Assembly (NCBI GenBank): GCA_030684415.1
Contig: JAUXNL010000043.1
Span: forward strand, 1-6,083
Direction of reading: 5' to 3'
Source: Moraxellaceae bacterium
GTDB taxonomy: Bacteria; Pseudomonadota; Gammaproteobacteria; Pseudomonadales; Moraxellaceae
DNA: 6,083 nucleotides
Shown here: positions 1 to 6,083 of the stretch, one piece after another
How positions within the stretch are numbered: position 1 is the stretch's first letter
How the letters are laid out: the number at the start of each line of letters is the position of its first letter
Notes under the pieces: model-generated
The model's database searches: none
Told to the model about the DNA's origin: nothing
The model's input: the letters and a program-made list of their open reading frames with translations, nothing else
Made by a program: the position numbers and the translations under genes

Positions 1-109
1 AGATGATCAGTGCCTGCTTGAAGACGTTGTCGTTGAAGGCGCCGAGAAACTGGGTAAGGAAGAAGGGCAGGAAGCGGCGGGTTTTCAGCAGGCTGAACTG
101 GTTACTCAT
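1..109 (-). CDS. MFS transporter of the LplT / LplT-Aas type, N-terminal fragment
   Basis: This is the 5' end of a minus-strand gene that continues beyond position 1; 36 codons are visible. The peptide opens MSNQFSLLKTRRFLPFFLTQ and continues with FLGAFNDNVFKQALII. A short basic N-terminus followed by a first membrane helix carrying Q-F-L-G-A-F-N-D-N is typical of major-facilitator proteins related to the lysophospholipid transporter LplT (E. coli LplT has a similar QFLSAFGDN). It is also typical of longer proteins in which this transporter is fused to PlsC-type acyltransferase and acyl-ACP ligase (Aas) domains. Such proteins flip lysophospholipids across the inner membrane and allow their re-acylation. 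Whether this copy is stand-alone or fused cannot be seen. ATG at 109-107 is the first start in frame; the two ATGs just upstream are in other frames, and the ribosome-binding site is weak (GGATGGA). The gene is divergent from tamA. Family assignment is fairly firm; the exact substrate is inferred. Confidence 0.8.
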   Translation of the reverse strand, partial: MSNQFSLLKTRRFLPFFLTQFLGAFNDNVFKQALII

Positions 110-216
110 GGGAATCCATCCATGACGGAAGTCGGCGGCCCGACCGGCGGTGCAGGCATGTGGCTGCCGATACTACCCGATGGCCTTGCGCTTTCCATGG
201 GGGTGTCGCTGTGGGC

Positions 217-240
217 GGCATGCCGGTCTGATAACGGCAT
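217..240. repeat. inverted repeat, possible operator
   Basis: The sequence contains ATGCCG at 220-225, a nine-base spacer, and CGGCAT at 235-240, giving six-base inverted arms. The left arm is also part of a perfect eight-base palindrome, GGCATGCC, at 217-224. It lies upstream of the AT-rich stretch before tamA and within the region shared with the divergent gene, where a regulator could bind. No known regulator consensus is recognised, and arms this short can occur by chance in GC-rich DNA. Confidence 0.3.
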
Positions 241-250
241 CCTTTTTTCA

Positions 251-279
251 CAAACACCGTCATCAAAACTCGATATCAT
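251..279 (+). promoter_or_regulatory. candidate sigma-70 promoter for tamAB
   Basis: TATCAT at 274-279 matches the -10 consensus at five of six positions. Seventeen bases upstream, CAAACA at 251-256 matches only the last three positions of TTGACA. A better -35 match, TTCACA at 247-252, would leave a 21-base gap, which is too long. Transcription from this box would begin near 286, giving a short leader of about 18 bases before tamA. Support is the AT-rich setting and the -10 match only. Confidence 0.3.
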
Positions 280-292
280 CCTGATTTTTCGC

Positions 293-297
293 GGAAA
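293..297 (+). promoter_or_regulatory. ribosome-binding site for tamA
   Basis: GGAAA lies six bases before the ATG at 304 and is a modest Shine-Dalgarno match. It supports the 304 start over the in-frame GTG at 328, which has its own AGAGG at 319-323 but only a four-base gap. Upstream of 304 the frame is open back to a TAA at 232-234 but has no start codon, so no longer protein is possible. Confidence 0.5.
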
Positions 298-303
298 CAC
301 GGC

Positions 304-2103
304 ATGGCTGGCGGCGGTAGAGGCAAGGTGGCAACAGGACGGGGGCGGCGGTGGCCGGCTGCCGTTGTGCTGCTATGTGCCGTTTGCGCTGGCTTGGCAG
401 GAGCGGTGGGGGCGGTACACGCCGCTGATGCAAAGATTGAGGTCAAAGGCGGCACGGCTGAGCTGCGTGAAAACGTCGTGGCTTATCTGGGCGAGGTCAG
501 CGAAGAAGAGCTGCGGCGCTGGCGCGATACCCGTGTGCGGGTGCAGGAAAGTGTGCGCGATGCCATGGCGGCCATGGGCTATTACGATGCCACCGCAAAG
601 ATCGAGACCACGGCAGGGCGTTTGTATATCGAGTTACAGCCTGGCTCCCCGGTCCGGGTCCGGCAGTTGCAGTTGCGTTTTGAGGGCGAGGCCGGCAATG
701 ACATCGCTTTCACCGCTTTGCGCGAAAGTCTGCCGCTGAAAGAGGGCGATGTGCTGCATCACGGTCATTACGACAGTACCAAGGCGGCGGTGCAGGCGCT
801 GGCGCTGGAGCGCGGCTATTTTGATGGCAAGTGGGCACGGGCCGAGGTCGACGTGGACCGCCGTCAGCATGTGGCGGATGTCCATCTTGTTTATAGCAGT
901 GGGCCGCGCCATCACTTTGGCCCGGTGACGTTCGTCGGGCCGGAGGGCGAGCCGCAAACCTTGCTGCGCCCCGAGGTGGCGGCGTCACTGGTGCCGTTTG
1001 CCGAGGGCGAGCCGTTCGAGGCGGCACGCATGATCCGCCTCAACAAGTCACTGCTCGACACCCGCTATTTCAGCAGCGTGCGGGTGCGCCAGATCACGGA
1101 GCCCGAGGGCGACGCCGCCGCCAGCGATACTGTGGTGCCAGTACAGGTGATTGTCAGCACGGCCCAAGCCAACGACGTCGACCTCGGTATCGGCTACTCC
1201 ACCGATGTGCAAACCCGTATCAGTGCCGCCTGGCGTCGTCCGCTCATCAACGATCGTGGGCACGGTGTCACCGCCAATACCGAGTTGTCTCAAGTGCGGC
1301 GCAGCTTCGATGCCACCTACAAGATTCCCTGGAGGCACCCGCTGGAAGATGTGCTCAAGTACATCTACGGCGTGCAGCGCGAAGAAGTCGAAGACGTGGT
1401 GACCTACAAGACCGTGGTTGGTATCCAGCGCGAAATGCAGAAAGAGCAGGACTGGAAGCGCACCTACTCGTTGCGCTGGAACCGTGAGTCGTTCGAGCGC
1501 CCGGATGGAGTGGATGGCAAGTCGGACCTGCTCTTGCCGGGTATCGGTCTGGACCGGGTGCGCAGCAAGGGCGGCGTCGATCCGCACTGGGGCGACCGGC
1601 AGTATTACCAGGTGGAGCTGGCGTCGTCGCAGTTCCTGTCGGATGCCGACTTTGTATCGCTGCGCGCCGGCTTTCGTCTCCTGCGTACCGTGTATGACCG
1701 CCACCAGTTCATTTTGCGCACCGACGGGGGCGCCATCCTGACCGACAACTTCGATCAGGTGCCGCTGACCATGCGTTTCTTTGCGGGTGGCGACCAAAGT
1801 GTGCGTGGCTACGACTACAAGTCGCTGTCGCCGGTGGATGCCAGCGGCATTGCTGTGGGCGCCCGCAATCTTGCGACAGCCAGTGCCGAGTATGACTACA
1901 CCTTCTATCCGCGCTGGCGCGTGGCCCTGTTTGTCGACGCCGGCAACGCTTTCGACTCGGTCAGTGAGGGCATCAAGACGGGGGCCGGCACGGGTATCCG
2001 CTGGGTGTCACCGGTGGGGCCGATCCGTCTCGATTTTGCCTGGTCAGTCTCAGAGCCCGACCCCTCGCTGCGGGTGCACTTCTCCATGGGGGCCAGCCTG
2101 TGA
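304..2103 (+). CDS. tamA: TamA, outer-membrane Omp85-family translocation and assembly module subunit
   Basis: TamA is a 16-strand outer-membrane barrel that partners TamB in inserting autotransporters and other outer-membrane proteins, and probably in lipid traffic across the periplasm. The 599 residues are close to the 577 of E. coli TamA. Residues 1-40 form a Sec signal peptide: a basic n-region with GRGRRW, a hydrophobic core at about 19-38, and likely cleavage after AVHA. Three POTRA domains follow, at roughly 43-114, 115-200 and 201-288, with repeated G-Y-(Y/F) turns (GYYD, GYFD at 171-174, RYFS at 254-257). The barrel runs from about 289 (DLGIGYS) to the end. The Omp85 loop-6 signature is present as GGDQSVRGYDY, with VRGY at 500-503. 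The chain ends HFSMGASL, so the last residue is Leu rather than the Phe usual for barrel proteins; I recall E. coli TamA also ending in Leu. Mature TamA has no cysteine; C25 and C28 are in the signal peptide. An acidic, Ala-rich linker (EPEGDAAASD) near 266-275 precedes the last POTRA strand. The stop overlaps the tamB start. Confidence 0.95.
   Translation: MAGGGRGKVATGRGRRWPAAVVLLCAVCAGLAGAVGAVHAADAKIEVKGGTAELRENVVAYLGEVSEEELRRWRDTRVRVQESVRDAMAAMGYYDATAKIETTAGRLYIELQPGSPVRVRQLQLRFEGEAGNDIAFTALRESLPLKEGDVLHHGHYDSTKAAVQALALERGYFDGKWARAEVDVDRRQHVADVHLVYSSGPRHHFGPVTFVGPEGEPQTLLRPEVAASLVPFAEGEPFEAARMIRLNKSLLDTRYFSSVRVRQITEPEGDAAASDTVVPVQVIVSTAQANDVDLGIGYSTDVQTRISAAWRRPLINDRGHGVTANTELSQVRRSFDATYKIPWRHPLEDVLKYIYGVQREEVEDVVTYKTVVGIQREMQKEQDWKRTYSLRWNRESFERPDGVDGKSDLLLPGIGLDRVRSKGGVDPHWGDRQYYQVELASSQFLSDADFVSLRAGFRLLRTVYDRHQFILRTDGGAILTDNFDQVPLTMRFFAGGDQSVRGYDYKSLSPVDASGIAVGARNLATASAEYDYTFYPRWRVALFVDAGNAFDSVSEGIKTGAGTGIRWVSPVGPIRLDFAWSVSEPDPSLRVHFSMGASL
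2088..2092 (+). promoter_or_regulatory. ribosome-binding site for tamB inside the tamA 3' end
   Basis: A GGGGG run lies seven bases before the GTG at 2100 and overlaps the last codons of tamA. It is a weak but well-placed Shine-Dalgarno. The GTGA overlap of start and stop suggests that ribosomes finishing tamA re-initiate on tamB, so the two proteins would be made in linked amounts. The next in-frame starts are a GTG at codon 10, which would remove almost all of the basic segment before the membrane helix, and an ATG at codon 52, which would lose the helix. Both make 2100 the best choice. Confidence 0.55.
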
Positions 2104-5100
2104 AGGGTCTTGTCCACCTGCGCCATGTGGCCCGCGTGGTGGGCCGGCTCTTGCTCTGGTGTCTGCTGGTGCTGGTGTTGGTGAGCTTGCCGCTGCTGGC
2201 CTTGCTGGGCAGTGAAACCGGCAGCCGTTGGGTGATCGAGCGTGCAGTGGGCATGCAGCGCGTGCTCACGGTCGACGTAGAGGGCGGCACGCTGCTGGGT
2301 GGCATGGCCTTGGCCAATGTTCATGTGCACACCCCAAAGCTCGATTTGCAAATCCGTCGGCTACTTGCGCGCTGGAGCCTGATCGAGCTGCTGCGGGGCG
2401 ACATCCGCATTGACAGTCTGGAGGCCGAGGGCGTTGCACTCCGCCTGACCGGCCCCAAAAGCAATGACCCGGTACGCCTGCCGCGGCTGATTCTGCCGAT
2501 TGGCCTGGATATTCGTGAACTCATCTTGCGTGACGCGGAGCTGCTGCGGCCGGGGCAGCGGTTCCCGCTGGCCGAGGCCAGCCTCAAGGGCTACTGGCGT
2601 GGCGCCAATTTGCGCATCGACCGTCTGCAGGCGGAGGAGCCTTTGTATGGCGAGTTGTCGCTGGCGGGCCGGATCAGTTTCTGGGGCGGCTATCCGCTGG
2701 AGGCCAAGGGCTGGCTGATTGCCCGGCCCTTGGCCGAGAAGGGTTGGGAGCCCTTGCAGCTTGAGCTGCGTCAGGAGCTGGCTGATCTGGCGGTGGTCGT
2801 TGCGTCGCGCGGGCCACTGACGGCCAATCTGTCGGCGCGTGTGCGGACGCTGACACCGGACCTCCCTTATAGTGCTCGCGGAAAGTGGTCGGACCTCAGT
2901 ATTCCTTGGTGGTCAGACCAAAAAATCCGCAGCCAATCCGGGCAATTCACCTTGGTGGGCGACCTGAAAGGCTTGCGTTCACAAGGTCAGGCCCAGCTTC
3001 ACGCAAAGGCGGCGCCGCCTGGTGACTATCGCTGGCGGCTCGAAACGGACTGGAAGTCTGTCAATGCAGAGTCATTCATTTTCAATGGCTTAGGTGGAGT
3101 TCTTGATGTTTCAGGTAAAGTCTCTTGGCGCAATGGATTGGCGTGGAATCTGAAGGGTCGTACCGACCAGCTCGATCTTTCCCGACAAAGGCCGGCAGCG
3201 CGCGCGGCGGTGCCGGTGTTGACCGGTACGTTCGTCAGCGAGGCGACGCTCGCCGCTACCGGTAGCAAAGCCAGCTTGCAATTGCGGCAGACGGCGGGCG
3301 AGCAGTGGGACGTGAATGACACCGCCACGGGCTGGTCCTGGCAGCCAGATGCGCGTCACGAACTCACCGCCGACTGGCGTGCGGTGAGCCGGCAACTGCC
3401 CGGTGTGCCGGCCTTCAGCAGTGCCAAGGGCCAGTTGCGCCTGACCGGCAGCCTGATGGACTTTTCATCCACAACGGGCTTTTCGCTCCAGAGCGACAAA
3501 CTGCCCTCTGGTGAGTGGTCGGCCACCGTCCAGCGCAAGGCGCATCAGGTCGTCATCGAAGACGTGCATTACCGTGGCGAAAGTGGCGATCTGCGTCTGG
3601 CGGGCGAGCTGGATCTGCGCAATGGCATTGACTGGAAGGGCGCGCTGGTGCTGGGAGACTTTGAAACGGCCGGGCTGGTGCCGGCCTGGCCCGCCGTGCT
3701 CAGCGGATCGCTTAGTGGCGGCGGCCGCTGGCAAGGCGAGCAGCGCCTGATCGATCTTGACGCGATCCACCTCACGGGACTGCTGCGCGAGCAGCCGCTG
3801 GCGGTGGAAGGCCCCCTGAATCTGGAGCTGCCGGCCGGCCGCTGGCCACGCTTTAGTAGTGCGGGGCTGGCCTTGCGCTGGGGCGAGAATCGCGTCGCGC
3901 TGAAGGGTGGGTTGGCCCAGAGCTGGGGCGCAGAGCTGCAACTGGATATCGCCCGGCCCGAGTTGTTCTACGCGCCGCTGAAGGGGCAGTTCAAGGGGCA
4001 GGTGGGGCTGGCTGGGGCCGAGCGGCTGCCCGACATCCGTGTGGCACTGACGGCCGAGCGCCCGGCCATTGCTGGCATGACGGCCTTGTCGGCCAGCCTT
4101 TCAGGCCATATCGGCGGCCTGGGGGCAGCGCCCGGCGATCTGGCGTTGCAGGTGCAACAGTTGGCAACCGACAAGGCGAAGGTCATCGGTGACGTGGCAG
4201 TGCATCTGGCCGGCGCGCTAGACCAGCACCGCTTGAGCCTGGCGCTGACAGAAGGCCCGGTGGGGGTGAACATCGGGCTCAGTGGCGCCTATCAGGCCGA
4301 CACAAAAGGCTGGGCCGGGCAACTGGAGACAGGCTCGGTCGACCATGCCGACATGACCTGGACGCTGGCGCAGCCCGTGGCAATGGACTGGCAGGGTGTT
4401 AACCAGCAACTGGGGGTGGCGCCGCACTGCTGGGAAAGTGGCGCTGCGCATTTTTGTGCCCCGGAGGCGCTGTTGCTCGGGCGTAGCGGGCAGGCTAACT
4501 GGCAGCTCGATGGCCTGCGTCTGGAGCGTTTGCAGGCGCTGATGCCGGAAGGGCTGGCGCTGTCCGGGCCCGTCACGGGCCGAGTTGACGCCTCATGGGC
4601 TCCTGGGCAGGCCGCGATGGCCGAGGCCAGCTTGCTGTTAAGCGATGGCGAAATCCGCCTTGATCGTGATGATGCTGCCCCGCTGAAACTCACCTACGAG
4701 CAACTGCGGCTGCGCGCCGATGCAGGGCCTGAGGCGATGAAGCTGCATCTGGAGTTGGTCTCCACGGAAATGGGCCGGGGCCATGCCGAGTTCCGCATCG
4801 ACCCTTATGAGCAAGACAAGCCGCTGCAGGGCGATGTCGACCTGCAGGGCCTGCGTCTCGACATCCTTCAGCCGTTTCTGCCCGGGCTCTCCCAACTCAG
4901 CGGGTTACTGGCGGCAAAAGGGAAGGTCGACGGCTATCTGCTGGCGCCTCGGTACTGGGGAATGGTGGAGCTGACCGAGGGTCGTATGGGCATGCGCCGG
5001 CAACCGCTCAACATCGATGACATGACGGTTCGTGCCGATATCCGCGGCATGCAGGCCGACATCGCCGGCAAGCTCAAGAGTGGCCAGGGCTTTGCGACCC

Positions 5101-6083
5101 TCTCGGGCGATGCCGACTGGGAGAATGATCCCCGGCTGCGCTTGGCGCTCAAAGGCGAGCGTTTTGAGCTGCGCCAAGAGCCACAACTACTCGCCACGAT
5201 CAACCCGGATTTGCAGTTCGTGATTGAGCCGGGGCTGGTCAATATTCGTGGGAAAGTGGTCGTACCAACGGCAGAGATCAATCTCAAGACCTTGCCCGAG
5301 CGTGCGGTGGCCTTGTCGCCCGACATCCGGCTGGTCAGTGAAGGGGACGACGACGCCTCCCGGATGCAGATACTCAAGCGTGGGCGGGAATGGGTGGTAG
5401 ATGCCGACGTCGACCTGATACTCGGTGAGGCGATCAACTTCGAGGGTTTTGGTCTGACCAGTAAGCTGTCTGGCGGGCTGCGTTTGCGCCAGACCGCCCA
5501 GCGAGGCCTGGAGGCCTCCGGTGAGGTCGAGCTGGACAGTGAGGCGCGCTACGAGGCTTATGGTCAAAAGCTCAGGATTCGCCGAGGCCAGTTGGTGTTC
5601 GCGGGTAACATCACGCAGCCCGGCCTGGATATCGAGGCGGTGCGTGAAGTGGATGGCAACATCGTCGGCATTCGTGTCGAAGGACGCGCCAATGCGCCTG
5701 AGGCCACTCTGTTTTCCGAGCCCACCATGCCGCAGGAAGAGGTGTTGGCCTATCTCGTACTGGGCCGGTCGCTGGCCAGTACGACCGCTAGCCAGCAGGA
5801 AGGCAATAACGTCGTGCTGGCCGCGGCCGCCATCAAACTGGGCGCGCGCGGCAGCGAGCGGCTGACCTCCGGCATTGGCAATGTGCTGGGTATCAATGAT
5901 CTGTCGGTCGATGCCGAGGGCAGTGGCGACGACACCCAGGTCAAGGTGTCGGGCTACCTGAGCCCGGACCTCTTCCTCAGCTATGGCGTGGGCGTGTTCA
6001 CGCCGGTCAACACCATCACCTTGCGCTACCAGATCCGGCCGCGGCTGTATCTGGAGGCGCTGTCGTCCATCGAAAACGCCATC
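2100..6083 (+). CDS. tamB: TamB, AsmA-like inner-membrane-anchored periplasmic bridge protein (3' end outside the window)
   Basis: TamB spans the periplasm as a beta-groove and docks on TamA. It supports outer-membrane protein assembly and, with YhdP and YdbH, phospholipid transport to the outer membrane. All 1328 codons visible are open; E. coli TamB has 1259. A single signal-anchor helix covers about residues 13-36 (VVGRLLLWCLLVLVLVSLPL), followed by the family-typical GSETGSRW at 37-44. An AsmA-like opening includes GTLLGG (63-68) and RWSLIELLRGDIRI (91-104). The middle is beta-repeat sequence, many strands of alternating hydrophobic residues. The C-terminal TamB domain (PF04357, DUF490) fills about residues 900-1328: LPERAV (1065-1070), GFGL (1116-1119), AYGQ (1153-1156), LFSEPTMP (1204-1211), YLVLGR (1218-1223) and the closing YLSPDLFLSYGVGVF strand. 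Only about 8-12 residues should be missing. Cysteines are C21 in the helix and a close pair, C777 and C786. Local GC drops near 3061-3120. It is co-transcribed with tamA. Confidence 0.95.
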   Translation, partial: MKGLVHLRHVARVVGRLLLWCLLVLVLVSLPLLALLGSETGSRWVIERAVGMQRVLTVDVEGGTLLGGMALANVHVHTPKLDLQIRRLLARWSLIELLRGDIRIDSLEAEGVALRLTGPKSNDPVRLPRLILPIGLDIRELILRDAELLRPGQRFPLAEASLKGYWRGANLRIDRLQAEEPLYGELSLAGRISFWGGYPLEAKGWLIARPLAEKGWEPLQLELRQELADLAVVVASRGPLTANLSARVRTLTPDLPYSARGKWSDLSIPWWSDQKIRSQSGQFTLVGDLKGLRSQGQAQLHAKAAPPGDYRWRLETDWKSVNAESFIFNGLGGVLDVSGKVSWRNGLAWNLKGRTDQLDLSRQRPAARAAVPVLTGTFVSEATLAATGSKASLQLRQTAGEQWDVNDTATGWSWQPDARHELTADWRAVSRQLPGVPAFSSAKGQLRLTGSLMDFSSTTGFSLQSDKLPSGEWSATVQRKAHQVVIEDVHYRGESGDLRLAGELDLRNGIDWKGALVLGDFETAGLVPAWPAVLSGSLSGGGRWQGEQRLIDLDAIHLTGLLREQPLAVEGPLNLELPAGRWPRFSSAGLALRWGENRVALKGGLAQSWGAELQLDIARPELFYAPLKGQFKGQVGLAGAERLPDIRVALTAERPAIAGMTALSASLSGHIGGLGAAPGDLALQVQQLATDKAKVIGDVAVHLAGALDQHRLSLALTEGPVGVNIGLSGAYQADTKGWAGQLETGSVDHADMTWTLAQPVAMDWQGVNQQLGVAPHCWESGAAHFCAPEALLLGRSGQANWQLDGLRLERLQALMPEGLALSGPVTGRVDASWAPGQAAMAEASLLLSDGEIRLDRDDAAPLKLTYEQLRLRADAGPEAMKLHLELVSTEMGRGHAEFRIDPYEQDKPLQGDVDLQGLRLDILQPFLPGLSQLSGLLAAKGKVDGYLLAPRYWGMVELTEGRMGMRRQPLNIDDMTVRADIRGMQADIAGKLKSGQGFATLSGDADWENDPRLRLALKGERFELRQEPQLLATINPDLQFVIEPGLVNIRGKVVVPTAEINLKTLPERAVALSPDIRLVSEGDDDASRMQILKRGREWVVDADVDLILGEAINFEGFGLTSKLSGGLRLRQTAQRGLEASGEVELDSEARYEAYGQKLRIRRGQLVFAGNITQPGLDIEAVREVDGNIVGIRVEGRANAPEATLFSEPTMPQEEVLAYLVLGRSLASTTASQQEGNNVVLAAAAIKLGARGSERLTSGIGNVLGINDLSVDAEGSGDDTQVKVSGYLSPDLFLSYGVGVFTPVNTITLRYQIRPRLYLEALSSIENAI

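Larger units (their letters stand above)
110..303. promoter_or_regulatory. divergent intergenic region between the MFS gene and tamA
   Basis: This 194-base gap separates two divergent starts, so it should carry promoters for both directions. The half next to the MFS gene is GC-rich. The half next to tamA drops to 40% GC (24 of 60 bases at 241-300), including a T-run at 243-248 and the palindrome GATATC at 272-277, as expected of a promoter region. Both strands are open in some frames here, but none of those peptides shows recognisable protein character or a good ribosome-binding site. I found no convincing sigma-70 promoter for the minus-strand gene and no terminator. Confidence 0.7.

Noticed and set aside
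106..300. A 64-residue minus-strand open frame filling the intergenic region
   Set aside because: It ends within the start codon of the MFS gene (ATGA overlap), which at first suggested a leader peptide. The composition is not protein-like, the start has no convincing ribosome-binding site, and it covers the likely tamA promoter.
343..390. Twin-arginine motif or lipobox in the TamA leader
   Set aside because: RR at residues 15-16 lacks the rest of the Tat consensus, and barrel proteins travel by Sec unfolded. C25 and C28 are preceded by Leu and Val, not the Gly, Ala or Ser a lipobox needs.
122..739. A 205-residue plus-strand open frame crossing the tamA start
   Set aside because: It overlaps the signal peptide and first POTRA coding region in another frame. 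Its sequence is low-complexity in Arg, Ser and Cys with no family character.
1048..1797. A 249-residue open frame on the minus strand inside tamA
   Set aside because: It lies wholly antisense to a well-supported gene, lacks recognisable domains or a ribosome-binding site, and long antisense frames are expected from third-position GC bias.
2100..6083. A frameshift or split in tamB, suggested by the many short open frames across this span
   Set aside because: Translating from 2100 in steps of three gives one open frame of 1328 codons with TamB features from start to end, so the short frames are shadows.

Overview
The window looks like ordinary chromosomal DNA from a GC-rich Gram-negative proteobacterium. 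I favour Gammaproteobacteria over Betaproteobacteria from the style of the TamA and TamB proteins, but the sequence cannot settle this. By eye the GC content is in the low-to-mid 60s percent, and codons are strongly biased to G or C in the third position. I see no insertion sequence, phage gene, tRNA, rRNA, CRISPR array or rho-independent terminator.

Layout. (1) Positions 1-109 on the minus strand hold the first 36 codons of a major-facilitator transporter of the LplT / LplT-Aas type, which flips lysophospholipids and in many bacteria is fused to an acyltransferase. (2) Positions 110-303 are a divergent intergenic region with an AT-rich stretch next to the plus-strand operon, a weak promoter-like sequence and a small inverted repeat. 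(3) Positions 304-2103 encode a complete TamA, a 599-residue outer-membrane Omp85-family barrel with a signal peptide and three POTRA domains. (4) Positions 2100-6083 encode TamB, with 1328 codons read here in one uninterrupted frame. It starts at a GTG that overlaps the tamA stop codon (GTGA) and runs off the window just before its expected C-terminus.

How the genes work together. TamA sits in the outer membrane. TamB is anchored in the inner membrane by one N-terminal helix and spans the periplasm as a long beta-groove whose C-terminal domain meets TamA. The pair was first described as an autotransporter assembly module. TamB, as an AsmA-like protein, is now also linked to moving phospholipids from the inner to the outer membrane. 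A divergent lysophospholipid-transporter-type gene fits the lipid role, though that link is inference from gene order.

I did not find a new system here. The points most worth checking are the divergent lipid-remodelling neighbour, an AT-rich patch inside tamB, the lone periplasmic cysteine pair of TamB, and the small inverted repeat between the divergent genes.
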